From positions 14,948 to 78,947 of the forward strand of contig CAZGCA010000016.1 in NCBI GenBank assembly GCA_964524145.1: a DNA stretch of 64,000 nt, written 5' to 3'. Source of the stretch: CAZGCA01 sp964524145 (GTDB lineage Bacteria > Hydrogenedentota > CAZGCA01). The position numbers were made by a program, and so were the translations under genes. The notes beneath the pieces are model-generated. The model searched no databases, was not told the origin of the DNA, and was given only the letters and a program-made list of their open reading frames with translations. Positions 10,515-19,169 of the stretch are shown piece by piece (the stretch's first letter is position 1; each line of letters begins with the position of its first letter).

Positions 10515-12617
10515 TCACGTCTCTTCCATACACAAATTGTGGATTTTCTGAAAAGCCCCAGGCGTTATTGCCCTCGGCGACTGTAGTGTGGAATAACATC
10601 CTTCGTCTCGGAGGATGTCTCCCAGCTTGTCCCACACAAGGGGATTCGGCAGTAGCTCCGTGTCGTCGAACCTCAATGCCATAACCTGCTTCTTCTCATC
10701 ACGTTCCGCAATCTCGCTGACTTTGCCCCAGTCATATATCCCAAGACGCTTAAAGCGTCGAAAGACAAGCTTCGGGTCATCGACTACTATCTCATTGAGT
10801 CGCGAGCAAGCTCGAATCCTGCCAGACCCGTAGATGGATGGATCGGTGCTGACGTACCACAGTATACGAGACGGAGCTTGCAGGGTTCCAGCATTCTTTC
10901 TGGAACGATAGTAAACGCTTTCCCTGTTTAGAGCGAGGTCTTCTTGAGCCCCGAACAAATCTTGACTGGCCAGTCCTTCGTCAAAAAGATGCTGCGCCCA
11001 GAACGGCTTTATAGGGACTATGAACGATGGAATCCCAGCGTCGAGTATCTTCGTCGGCCACATGAGATGTTCCAGTTCAGAAAGAGTTGCCACGTCGTCT
11101 GCTTCTTTCGACTTCAAAATCTCAGAGCCAAGGCGACGGCAGATCTCTCGATACCTTGAATGCCCTTGTGCTAGAGTCCGCAACTCCTCACATACCTGAG
11201 TCGCCGTGCCAGTCCTTTCTAGTGTTATCTTTATCCACCGATCGTCAGGTCTCAGAAATCCTGCTTCCTCGGCCGCACCTGAAATGAGATCAGACTGGTA
11301 ACGTTCGGTAATACTTATGAAACACAGTCTCTTCCGTACTGCGTCAAATACGGCCTGTGATATCAGGTACCGCACAAGCGTGGGCGCAAGCCGAGTATCC
11401 GAAACTCGCAGGAGGACAACCTCCAGCTCGTTTGACGCGGAAGTGGAATACCCCATCAAAGCAACTGGATCATCGTCTCCTTTCTTCTCAACAACATAGC
11501 ACACGCACACTTGCGGTTTTTGTAGTAGACCGCGAAGCCGCTTCAAGAAAGAACTTTTCTTCTCGCTTTCTGTGTGACAGACGAAATGCTTGGCAAGCTG
11601 ATCCTCCTTGCCACTAGCTACCCTGCGTTGGCTAATTGTGTAGGTGCCAGCAACTCGGGCCGGTTGATATTCGTCCTCACGTCGCAACTCGTCTAACCGA
11701 ATGATCAGGTCAGTTGGAGTCAATACACGAAGTCCGTAGACTTCGAAGAGGTTATCTCCAATTCCAAGCATGTCCTTATCCCAAGTGACAAAATACCTAG
11801 CTCCGTAGGCGATAGTCTTCGCCAAGTGTCGAAGGTCAGACAGGTCGCTTTGTGAGCTTTTCTCTGGAAACAGAACCTTCAGGCACTCGGAGATTGGCTC
11901 GTCGTCTTGGTCCGCTTGCGGCAGCAGGAAGGAGAAAACGCGAGCGCGCTGTTGCTGTCTTTGGCGTGCTTCTGGACACCGGTGTATGTCAAGATGCACT
12001 TCATCTGTTATGTATAGCTCGATCGCATCTGTCAACCAATCTGCCTTGAGAGCATTTGCCTCATCATGCCCGGTGTCGCAAGAATCGTGCATAGCGAAAA
12101 AAACACATGAGTCAATGACAACCGGAAGCTTGGACTGGTGCCGTTCTTTTGCTGCCAACGAGAACAACGATTCATGTCCATGATCAAACCACCACTTCTC
12201 TAACACACTTCCGTCCTGAGATCTGCCATTGCGTTCTGCCACTGGTATGAATCCCAGTTTCTCCCAAACCTTACAGGCCTCCAGGTAGTCCCGCCGGCAC
12301 CACAGGCCAATACCAGGAAAACTCTTGGTTATCCCTTTCAGGTGTTGCACGAGGGCCTGAGCAGCACCCAAGCGCCTGTAGTCATCCCTCACGCATAGAT
12401 GAACAAGTGTAATCTCCCTCTTTGATATCCGATATAGTAGATAGCCTGCAAAGCATCCCGATGGTTCAACTGCTACAAGGATACTTCGCTCTTGAGCGTA
12501 TTCTCGAAAAGCCCCTTCAGGCAGAAAACCAAGGGATTTCCTATTAGAGTATCCTAAACGCAGGACCTCACGAAAGTGAAGAGACGAGCCGTCAATCTCT
12601 TCTATCTTGAAGTCCAT
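10515..12617 (-). CDS. GNAT-PIN-GNAT-ASCH fusion protein
   Basis: 700 residues. Residues 1-146 form a GNAT acetyltransferase domain with the acetyl-CoA loop DDYRRLGAAQAL. Residues 165-305 are a PIN nuclease domain with an apparently intact acidic set: Asp169 (VVIDSCVFF), Glu206 (TDEVHLD), Asp261, and Asp280/282 (TWDKDML). Residues 320-470 look like a second, degenerate GNAT fold. Residues 530-690 resemble the neighbouring ASCH protein: IKPFWAQHLFDEG corresponds to its IRPEFAQKLFEG, and ILWYVSTDPSIYGSG to its VLVYVSSPVKALVGG. PIN domains are usually metal-dependent RNases and GNATs often act as toxins or on tRNA/ribosomal substrates. The substrates here are unknown. Low GC and a disrupted gene next to it point to transfer. 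Confidence 0.85.
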   Translation of the reverse strand: MDFKIEEIDGSSLHFREVLRLGYSNRKSLGFLPEGAFREYAQERSILVAVEPSGCFAGYLLYRISKREITLVHLCVRDDYRRLGAAQALVQHLKGITKSFPGIGLWCRRDYLEACKVWEKLGFIPVAERNGRSQDGSVLEKWWFDHGHESLFSLAAKERHQSKLPVVIDSCVFFAMHDSCDTGHDEANALKADWLTDAIELYITDEVHLDIHRCPEARQRQQQRARVFSFLLPQADQDDEPISECLKVLFPEKSSQSDLSDLRHLAKTIAYGARYFVTWDKDMLGIGDNLFEVYGLRVLTPTDLIIRLDELRREDEYQPARVAGTYTISQRRVASGKEDQLAKHFVCHTESEKKSSFLKRLRGLLQKPQVCVCYVVEKKGDDDPVALMGYSTSASNELEVVLLRVSDTRLAPTLVRYLISQAVFDAVRKRLCFISITERYQSDLISGAAEEAGFLRPDDRWIKITLERTGTATQVCEELRTLAQGHSRYREICRRLGSEILKSKEADDVATLSELEHLMWPTKILDAGIPSFIVPIKPFWAQHLFDEGLASQDLFGAQEDLALNRESVYYRSRKNAGTLQAPSRILWYVSTDPSIYGSGRIRACSRLNEIVVDDPKLVFRRFKRLGIYDWGKVSEIAERDEKKQVMALRFDDTELLPNPLVWDKLGDILRDEGCYSTLQSPRAITPGAFQKIHNLCMEET

Positions 12618-12748
12618 ATCGTATTCCCCACCCCTGCTTCCGAGTTTCAGCCGTTCGCAGCAAAACGTCTAGCCTCGTGGTCCGTTCTCGGATTCCACAA
12701 ACGGAATTCTCATCCGCCTGCCCCAATGGCTTTTGCATCATTGTGCAT

Positions 12749-12778
12749 ATTATACTCCAACTGTTGCAATCGCATCAA
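12749..12778 (-). promoter_or_regulatory. Sigma-70-type promoter for the GNAT-PIN/ASCH pair
   Basis: On the minus strand TTGATG (12778-12773) and a perfect TATAAT (12754-12749) are 18 bases apart, giving a leader of about 125 bases. It lies beside, and partly over, the frame of the dockerin-like remnant. Confidence 0.55.
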
Positions 12779-12792
12779 GGCGGCTTAGCTCC

Positions 12793-12864
12793 GACATCGA
12801 CGGCAAAGGCCACGTCGACGCGAGCGACGTGCAACTCGTGATCAACGCCGCGCTCGGCATGTGA
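12793..12864 (+). pseudogene. Remnant of a dockerin-like/EF-hand C-terminus
   Basis: On the plus strand the 23 codons before the TGA at 12862-12864 read DIDGKGHVDASDVQLVINAALGM. This is a dockerin type I-like Ca-binding repeat (DxDxxGxVxxxDVxLV) of the sort that closes many secreted proteins in candidate phyla. The frame stays open some distance upstream, but no start or further domain is recognisable. It appears to be the last piece of a gene cut off by whatever brought in the GNAT-PIN module. Confidence 0.6.
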
Positions 12865-12959
12865 AAGCAAAGAGAAGCCTCGACCGCACAGGGGTAGATC
12901 TGGTTAGGCGTGTGGCTATGGGAATTGCCATAGATCAGCAGTGTCCTCAACCTTCTTTG

Positions 12960-13063
12960 TCCACCACGAAGAACACGAAGAGCACAAGGCCATCCTCTCA
13001 TATGTCGTGCTCAAGCTGGCGGTCATCTTAACCCTTCGTGCGCTTTGTGCCCTTAGTGGTTCC
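12960..13063. repeat. Imperfect inverted repeat of a CACGAAG-type motif
   Basis: The arm at 12960-12989 (built on ACCACGAAGAACACGAAGAG) recurs as a diverged reverse complement at 13032-13063 (CCTTCGTGCGCTTTGTGCCC, then TTAGTGG). Similar CACGAAG-rich intergenic sequence is common in environmental genomes. No coding role is apparent. Confidence 0.45.
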
Positions 13064-13182
13064 TTCTCCTCAAACCCTTGAACCCCGGAATCGTTGCAAC
13101 CGTAGGGGCTTGTTCTGTATAGTGTGGTTGACGACGTGGCGGGAGTCATCGTGAGACGCATACATAGAGAGAGGCACAAAGG

Positions 13183-15090
13183 GTGGCACAGCCGAAGTCT
13201 ACAAGCTTGAAACGGGAACTGGGCGTTCTCGAGGTGTTTTGCATCGCCTCCGGAGCGATGATCAGTTCCGGGCTGTTCGTGCTGCCCGGGATCGCCTACG
13301 CGAAAGCCGGTCCCGCGGTCATCGTCGCGTACATGCTTGCGGCAATCCTGATGGTGCCGAGCGTGTTCGCGAAAGCCGAGCTGGCGACAGCGATGCCGAG
13401 GGCCGGCGGAACGTACTTCTATATCGAACGCGGGTTGGGCCCGTTAGCCGGCGTGTTGGCAGGGTTTGCGAGCTGGTTTTCGATAAGCTGCAAGAGCGCG
13501 TTCGCGCTGGTGGGTATAGGCGCGTTTGCCACGTTGATATTCCCCGACGTTGCGCCGTCACAGATGAAACTGGTGGCAGCGGGGTTCTGTCTGCTGTTCA
13601 CTGCCCTTAACCTCGTCAGCGTGCGGCACACCGGGAAGTTTCAGACCTACATGGTGCTTGGCTTGCTGGCGGTGATTGCCGTGTACATCGTCGCCGGATT
13701 CCGTCATGTCGAGGTCGAGCGCTACTCGCCGCTTGCACCGTTCGGGATGCAAGCCGTCTTCGCGACAACGGGACTCATATTCATCTCCTACGGCGGCTTG
13801 ACCAAGATAGCCGCTATCGCGGAGGAGGTGAGGAACCCGGGCCGCAACGTTCCGCTGGGCATGTTTCTGGCCTTCATTGTGATCAGCGCGGTGTATGTCG
13901 TCGTCATAGCCATTACCGTAGGGGTGTTGGACGGCGGCGAGCTATCACGATCGCTCACTCCTATATCGCTTGGGGCGAAGGCTTTCATGGGCAATTATGG
14001 GGGCATACTGCTGGCCGTCGCCGCTATTCTGGCGTTTGTCACCACCGGCAACGCCGGCATCCTGGCGGCGTCGCGGTCGCCGATGGCGATGAGCCGGGAC
14101 CAACTGCTGCCGAACGTGTTCCAGAAAGTGAACCGGCGATTCGGCACGCCACACGTCTCGATACTCCTCACGAGCATGTTCATGCTTGGGGTCATACTCT
14201 TTCTGGATATCGAGGAGCTCGTCAAGACGGCGTCCACATTGAAGCTGCTGCTCTTCGCCTTTGTGAACCTCAGCCTTATTGTTATGCGCGAGAGCAAGAT
14301 ACCGATCTACAGGCCTCGGTTTCGCGCGCCCCTGTACCCCTGGCTTCAGATTGCCGCGGTTGCGGTGTACGCGTTCCTGATCTACGAGATGGGTGCCGTA
14401 CCGCTGATAATCACCGGCATGGTCGTCGCACTGGGCGGTGCATGGTACTGGCTCTACGCCAGGACAGGAGGCGACCGGCAGTCGGCTCTCATACACGTTG
14501 TCGAACGCCTGGCCTCAACCGAACTTGGCAAGGCGACCCTCGATACCGAGCTGACACAGATACTGCGCGAACGCGACAACATTGTCGAGGACAGGTTCGA
14601 CAAGCTGATACGAGAATGCGACGTGCTCGACATTGACGGGCCGATCTCTGCCGAAACGCTGTTTCGGCGTATCGCAGAATCGTTTGCGAAGCGGCTGGGC
14701 GTCGACGAGAACCTTCTGTTCGACCTGCTGTTGGCGCGCGAGAAACAATCATCGACGGTCGTTCAGCCGGGCCTTGCCATCCCGCACATAGTCGTTGACG
14801 GCGAATATAAGTTCGACATCCTTATCGCGCGCTGCAGGAAAGGTGTTGTCTTCTCGGAATCGCAACCCCCCGTACAGCTTGTCTTCGTGCTCGGCGGCTC
14901 GCGCGACGAACGCAATTTCCATCTCAGGGCGCTGATGTCGATAGCGCAGATCGTGCAGGAACCCGGGTTCGAACAGAGCTGCATTAACGCTCGCAACACC
15001 GAGGAGTTGAGAAACCTGGTGCTCGTGGCCGAACGGCAGAGAGAGGCGCAGAGCTGTGACCTGAGGCGGACTGATGACAATGCAAAATGA
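13183..15090 (+). CDS. APC-family amino acid permease fused to a PTS EIIA-like domain
   Basis: 635 residues, GTG start. Residues 1-430 are a 12-helix APC-superfamily transporter with the typical helix-1 GAMISSGLFVLPG and the helix-6 region near TTGLIFISYGGLTK. After a linker, residues ~480-620 form a mannitol/fructose/Ntr-type EIIA domain. Its phospho-acceptor is His535 in GLAIPHIVVDG. Such fusions are inferred to couple amino-acid uptake or sensing to phosphotransfer status. The substrate is not predictable. The last 17 bases contain an alternative upstream start of the next gene, but its real start is just downstream. Confidence 0.88.
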   Translation: MAQPKSTSLKRELGVLEVFCIASGAMISSGLFVLPGIAYAKAGPAVIVAYMLAAILMVPSVFAKAELATAMPRAGGTYFYIERGLGPLAGVLAGFASWFSISCKSAFALVGIGAFATLIFPDVAPSQMKLVAAGFCLLFTALNLVSVRHTGKFQTYMVLGLLAVIAVYIVAGFRHVEVERYSPLAPFGMQAVFATTGLIFISYGGLTKIAAIAEEVRNPGRNVPLGMFLAFIVISAVYVVVIAITVGVLDGGELSRSLTPISLGAKAFMGNYGGILLAVAAILAFVTTGNAGILAASRSPMAMSRDQLLPNVFQKVNRRFGTPHVSILLTSMFMLGVILFLDIEELVKTASTLKLLLFAFVNLSLIVMRESKIPIYRPRFRAPLYPWLQIAAVAVYAFLIYEMGAVPLIITGMVVALGGAWYWLYARTGGDRQSALIHVVERLASTELGKATLDTELTQILRERDNIVEDRFDKLIRECDVLDIDGPISAETLFRRIAESFAKRLGVDENLLFDLLLAREKQSSTVVQPGLAIPHIVVDGEYKFDILIARCRKGVVFSESQPPVQLVFVLGGSRDERNFHLRALMSIAQIVQEPGFEQSCINARNTEELRNLVLVAERQREAQSCDLRRTDDNAK

Positions 15091-15103
15091 AAGGAGGAGC
15101 ACA

Positions 15104-16423
15104 ATGCGGGCTGGTGTGTGTGGTGCGGTAGCTATGGCTGTTGCGATCTTCTCGGGAGGTGCTGCGTTCGCAACCGTTGAGGAGGCCTCTATGCGGGAGG
15201 GACCGGCGATGACCGAGTCTTCGATATACAACGTGCGAGACTTTGGCGCTCAAGGCGACGGGACGACCGATGACACCGCCGCGTTCCAGGCTGCGCTCGA
15301 CGCTGCCGGCAAAGCCGGAGGCGGTATAGTGCGCGCACCGCGCGGCGTCTACCTGATCGCGGGACATCTGTCCGTACCGATGGCTGTCGCGCTCGAGGGC
15401 ATCTGGCAGGCACCGCCGTCCCATCCCGGGTTGCGCGACAAGGGCGCGCCCACACCCGAGTATGGAACCGTGCTGCTGGCCGTGGAAGGCAAAGGCGACG
15501 AGGATGGCACGCCGTTTATTACGCTCGCAAACAACACTACCCTCAAAGGGGTCGTCATCTATTACCCGAAACAGGACCGCAAGGTTGCGCCGCCCGCTCC
15601 GTACCCGTGGACGATACGGATGCGCGGCAGCAACATGGCTGTCCTCGATTGCGAGCTGCTCAATCCGTACCAGGCGATCGACGCGCGGCTCGCGCACCGG
15701 CATCTCATACGCAACATCCACGGCCAACCGCTGCGCCGCGGCATACTCGTCGACCAGATCTACGATATCGGCCGGATCGAGAACGTCCATTTCAACCCGT
15801 GGTGGTCGATGGAGAAGGATCTGTTCGAGTGGCAGATGGAGAACGGCGAGGCGTTCGTCTTCGGCCGGACCGACTGGCATTACGTACAGAACACGTTCTG
15901 CTATGGATACAAGATCGGGTACCGGTTCATCAAGACACAGAAAGGCGTCTGCAACGGCAATTTTCTCGGGATCGGCGCCGACGACTGTCTCGTCGCAATT
16001 CAGATCGACCAGGCCGCTCCGTACGGGCTGCTCATCACCAACGGCGAGTTCGTATCGTTCCGCGGACCCGACCCGACAATGGTCGTCGTCAGCAAGACCA
16101 ACACGGGCGTCGTCCGGTTCGTCAACTGCTCGTACTGGGGGCCAAACAAACAGATCGCCCGGATCGCCGGGACCGGCACCGTCGGGTTCAGCGACTGCAA
16201 CTTCATGGCGTGGGACAAGGACAAAGAGGGCCGCGCGGCCATCCAGGTCGAAAGCGGCACGGTGCTTGTCCGCGGATGTTTCTTCCGCAAAGATGCGCCT
16301 CAGATAACGCTCGGACCCAAGGTGGCCCGCGCTGTCATTGCACAAAACGTGTTCACCGGCCCGGAGCGGATCACGAACAACTCCACCGGTTCAGTCCAGA
16401 TCGGACTGAATGCGGCCAAGTAG
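15104..16423 (+). CDS. Secreted pectate-lyase-superfamily (right-handed beta-helix) protein
   Basis: 439 residues. The ATG at 15104 is preceded by a strong AAGGAGGAG, which rules out the in-frame ATG 30 bases earlier. A signal peptide (VAMAVAIFSGGAAFA) is followed by YNVRDFGAQGDGTTDDTAAFQAALDAA, the hallmark of the Pectate_lyase_3/GH28-like N-terminus, and then by beta-helix coils rich in G, N and V. Likely a periplasmic or extracellular polysaccharide-acting enzyme. The exact substrate and catalytic residues cannot be assigned. An assembly gap begins 16 bases after the stop. Confidence 0.8.
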   Translation: MRAGVCGAVAMAVAIFSGGAAFATVEEASMREGPAMTESSIYNVRDFGAQGDGTTDDTAAFQAALDAAGKAGGGIVRAPRGVYLIAGHLSVPMAVALEGIWQAPPSHPGLRDKGAPTPEYGTVLLAVEGKGDEDGTPFITLANNTTLKGVVIYYPKQDRKVAPPAPYPWTIRMRGSNMAVLDCELLNPYQAIDARLAHRHLIRNIHGQPLRRGILVDQIYDIGRIENVHFNPWWSMEKDLFEWQMENGEAFVFGRTDWHYVQNTFCYGYKIGYRFIKTQKGVCNGNFLGIGADDCLVAIQIDQAAPYGLLITNGEFVSFRGPDPTMVVVSKTNTGVVRFVNCSYWGPNKQIARIAGTGTVGFSDCNFMAWDKDKEGRAAIQVESGTVLVRGCFFRKDAPQITLGPKVARAVIAQNVFTGPERITNNSTGSVQIGLNAAK

Positions 16424-16439
16424 CAGGCGGCGGAACGTC

Positions 16440-16449
16440 NNNNNNNNNN
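16440..16449. other. Assembly gap (10 Ns)
   Basis: Run of ten N bases of unknown true length. Just after it TACAAT (16458-16463) could be the -10 of a promoter for the msbA-like gene, with its -35 lost in the gap. Confidence 0.95.
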
Positions 16450-16539
16450 GCGTGTGGTACAATGCGCGCAAGGACACCGTACGTTTCGCGACAACGGTGG
16501 TGGTGCGCACTGGATCTCCCTACATCATGAGGCTATAGT

Positions 16540-18363
16540 TTGAAGACCTACTTGCGTGTTCTCGGCTACTTGCGGGTGTACAAGTTCCGCATTGCCGTCC
16601 TGATTTTCTGCTCGATTGCAATGGGAGTATGTTTCGGCGGGTCGGTCCTGACCGCGTTGCCGATGCTCGATCTTCTGTTGCAGGACATGCCTCCTGACAC
16701 AGCGCCGGAGGAACTCTTCGACGGGATCTTCTGGCAAAGCGAGTTCGGGCAGACCATATCGGTGTTTGTCATGAACCATCTCTTCGTCGACCGGTACCGC
16801 GCTCTTGTGTGGATTGCAGCTCTCATCATCGTGATCACTCTGCTCAGGGGCGTATTCAGGTTCTGGGTCGAGTACCTCGGCGGCTTCATATCCCAGCACA
16901 TGGCTGTTGACATCTCCAACCGGATGTACCGCAGCATACTGGACCTCTCGCTCGATTTCTACGAGAAGACCGGTGTCGGCAACGCGATGTCGCGGTTCAG
17001 CAACGACGTGAATATGGTCAACCGCGGGATCACCTCTGTGCTGACCCACGCGGTTGCCGACCCGGCCCGAATCCTTGTTTCCGTGGCGATACTCGTTTAC
17101 ATCAACCCTCGACTCGCCGCCATAGGTCTCGTGGGGTTTCCGTTCATCGGCGTCTGCCTGATGGAGTTCGGTCGCAAGATAAAGCGGGCGATACGACGTA
17201 CGCTCGAGCGCAAAGGACGAGTCGTCTCGATACTGCAGGAGACGGTTTCGGGCATTATGGTGGTGAAGGCGTTTGTCGCGGAGAAGTACGAGGTGAAACG
17301 ATTCATGGAGGCAAACAGGCGCATGCTCCGGTACGCGATGAAGGCCGTAAAGGTCGACGCGGCCTCGGCGCCCATCATGGAGGTCTTCGCGACGATCGGC
17401 ATTGCGATTTTCTTTCTGGTGGGCGGATTTGACGTGCTCAACGGCAAGATGGATCTCCCGGAGTTCCTCGTGTTCTGTGGTGCGTTCGGCACTATGATAG
17501 ACCCGGTCCGCAAGCTGTCAAAGATGTACAACAACATGCAGGTGAGTATCGCGGCCGCGGACCGCGTGTTCGAGTTCATCGATGCGACGCCGACAGTGAG
17601 CGAAAAGACCGATGCACACGTCTTGCCCCCATTCAAGGACGCGATAGAATTTCGCGGCGTCGACCTCTCGTACAACCCCACCGATAAGGTGCTCGAGGAT
17701 GTCGACCTGCGCGTCGATCGCGGACAGATTGTCGCACTTGTCGGACTGAGCGGTGCCGGCAAGACCTCGATCGCCAACCTTGTAATCCGGTTCTACGACG
17801 TGAGTTCGGGCAGCGTTACCGTTGACGGCATCGATGTGCGCGACGTGACCCTCGAGAGTCTCCGGGCCCAGATCGGTGTGGTGACGCAGGAGACCGTCCT
17901 GTTCAACGATACGGTGGGGAACAACATAGCGTACGGACAAACCGATTGTCCTGACGAGCGGATCGTTGCGGCCGCCAAGGCGGCGTATGCGCACGAGTTT
18001 ATCGAACAGTTGCCTCACGGTTACGACACAGTCATCGGCGACCGCGGATCGTTGCTCTCCGGCGGTCAGCGGCAGCGGCTTGCGATAGCGCGTGCGATAC
18101 TCAAAGATCCGGCCATTCTCATACTGGATGAGGCGACAAGCTCGCTCGACAGCGAGAGCGAGCAGAAAATACAGTTGGCGCTCGAACGGTTTGTCGAGGG
18201 CCGCACGACGCTTGTTATAGCGCACAGGCTCTCGACAGTGATGCGTGCTGACAAGATAGTGGTGGTACACGAGGGCCGGATCGTCGAGACAGGCACACAC
18301 GAACAGTTGATCGGACGGGACGGCCACTACAAACGGCTTTACGACAGCCAGTTTCAGGTGTAG
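16540..18363 (+). CDS. ABC transporter, fused permease/ATPase, MsbA-like lipid flippase
   Basis: 607 residues, TTG start with GAGG 6 bases upstream. The first ~330 residues form a six-helix exporter domain. The nucleotide-binding domain follows with Walker A GLSGAGKTS, Q-loop near VTQETVLFND, signature LLSGGQRQR, Walker B AILILDEATSSLD and the H-loop IAHRLS. MsbA-type proteins flip lipid A-core across the inner membrane as homodimers. The kdsB gene 6 bases downstream supports a lipopolysaccharide role, though a general multidrug or lipid exporter cannot be excluded. Confidence 0.88.
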   Translation: MKTYLRVLGYLRVYKFRIAVLIFCSIAMGVCFGGSVLTALPMLDLLLQDMPPDTAPEELFDGIFWQSEFGQTISVFVMNHLFVDRYRALVWIAALIIVITLLRGVFRFWVEYLGGFISQHMAVDISNRMYRSILDLSLDFYEKTGVGNAMSRFSNDVNMVNRGITSVLTHAVADPARILVSVAILVYINPRLAAIGLVGFPFIGVCLMEFGRKIKRAIRRTLERKGRVVSILQETVSGIMVVKAFVAEKYEVKRFMEANRRMLRYAMKAVKVDAASAPIMEVFATIGIAIFFLVGGFDVLNGKMDLPEFLVFCGAFGTMIDPVRKLSKMYNNMQVSIAAADRVFEFIDATPTVSEKTDAHVLPPFKDAIEFRGVDLSYNPTDKVLEDVDLRVDRGQIVALVGLSGAGKTSIANLVIRFYDVSSGSVTVDGIDVRDVTLESLRAQIGVVTQETVLFNDTVGNNIAYGQTDCPDERIVAAAKAAYAHEFIEQLPHGYDTVIGDRGSLLSGGQRQRLAIARAILKDPAILILDEATSSLDSESEQKIQLALERFVEGRTTLVIAHRLSTVMRADKIVVVHEGRIVETGTHEQLIGRDGHYKRLYDSQFQV

Positions 18364-18369
18364 GCAGGA

Positions 18370-19137
18370 ATGGGAGAGAGGCGGCGCAAGGGCAAGACAG
18401 CGGTTCTAGCGGTTATTCCGGCCCGGTACGCCTCGACTCGACTGCCGGGCAAGGTGCTGAAGCTCGTCGCCGGAAAGCCCGTTGTCCAACACGTCTACGA
18501 GCGCACCTGTGCAGCGTCGCTTGTCGACGATGTTGTGGTCGCTACCGACGACGAACGAGTGGTCGAAGCGCTCCGCCAGTTTGGGACAAAGGTCGTGATG
18601 ACTCGGGCCGATCATTGTTCGGGCACGGACCGTATAGCCGAAGTCGCCCAGGAATCGACCGCGGAGATAATAGTGAACGTTCAGGGCGACGAGGTACTGA
18701 TAGACCCGCGCATGATAGACCAGGCGATCGAGCCCCTACTCGACGATCCGCAACTGGTAATGAGCACGCTGAAACACCGCATCGAAGACGAAGTCGAGAT
18801 AAACAACCCCAACGTTGTCAAGGTTGTCACCGGGCTCGACGGAAAGGCGATCTACTTCTCCCGAGCACCCATACCGGTTATCAGGGACGAGGCCGACCGC
18901 AAGGCACGGATGTGGTGTTACTTCAAGCATATCGGCCTCTACGTCTACAGGAGAACGTTTCTCCTGTCTTATGCACGGATGGAACCGACCCCCCTCGAGA
19001 AGCTCGAAAAACTCGAGCAGCTGCGCGCTCTCGAGAACGGATTTGATATAATGGTTGTCGAGACCGAACTGGACTCAACAGGCGTTGATTGCGAGGAGGA
19101 CTTGGCGAAGGCACGAAAGATCATGGGGCAGCCTTGA
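18370..19137 (+). CDS. kdsB: CMP-Kdo synthetase (3-deoxy-manno-octulosonate cytidylyltransferase)
   Basis: 255 residues. Activates Kdo with CTP for attachment to lipid A. The N-terminal nucleotide motif is IPARYASTRLPGKVL, with VNVQGDEVLI (Mg-binding Asp) and the closing ELDSTGVDCEEDL. It is good evidence for an LPS-bearing outer membrane. It is preceded by the msbA-like gene and followed by pyrG, which supplies CTP. Confidence 0.95.
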   Translation: MGERRRKGKTAVLAVIPARYASTRLPGKVLKLVAGKPVVQHVYERTCAASLVDDVVVATDDERVVEALRQFGTKVVMTRADHCSGTDRIAEVAQESTAEIIVNVQGDEVLIDPRMIDQAIEPLLDDPQLVMSTLKHRIEDEVEINNPNVVKVVTGLDGKAIYFSRAPIPVIRDEADRKARMWCYFKHIGLYVYRRTFLLSYARMEPTPLEKLEKLEQLRALENGFDIMVVETELDSTGVDCEEDLAKARKIMGQP

Positions 19138-19169
19138 GTGGGTTGCCGCAGAATGCGGGAGCGTAGAGT

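Larger units (their letters stand above)
12618..13182. other. 565-base divergent intergenic region
   Basis: It lies between the GNAT-PIN gene and the permease. It holds the promoter of the GNAT-PIN gene (12749-12778), a dockerin-like gene remnant (ending 12864), and an imperfect inverted repeat (12960-13063). I see no intact gene. Confidence 0.7.

Noticed and set aside
12900..13180. Small gene encoding a His/Glu/Lys-rich peptide
   Set aside because: The frame comes from the CACGAAG-type inverted repeat and has no ribosome-binding site or recognisable domain.
15607..16530. Frame running through the run of Ns
   Set aside because: It shadows the pectate-lyase-like gene in another frame and is open across the gap only because Ns hide stops.
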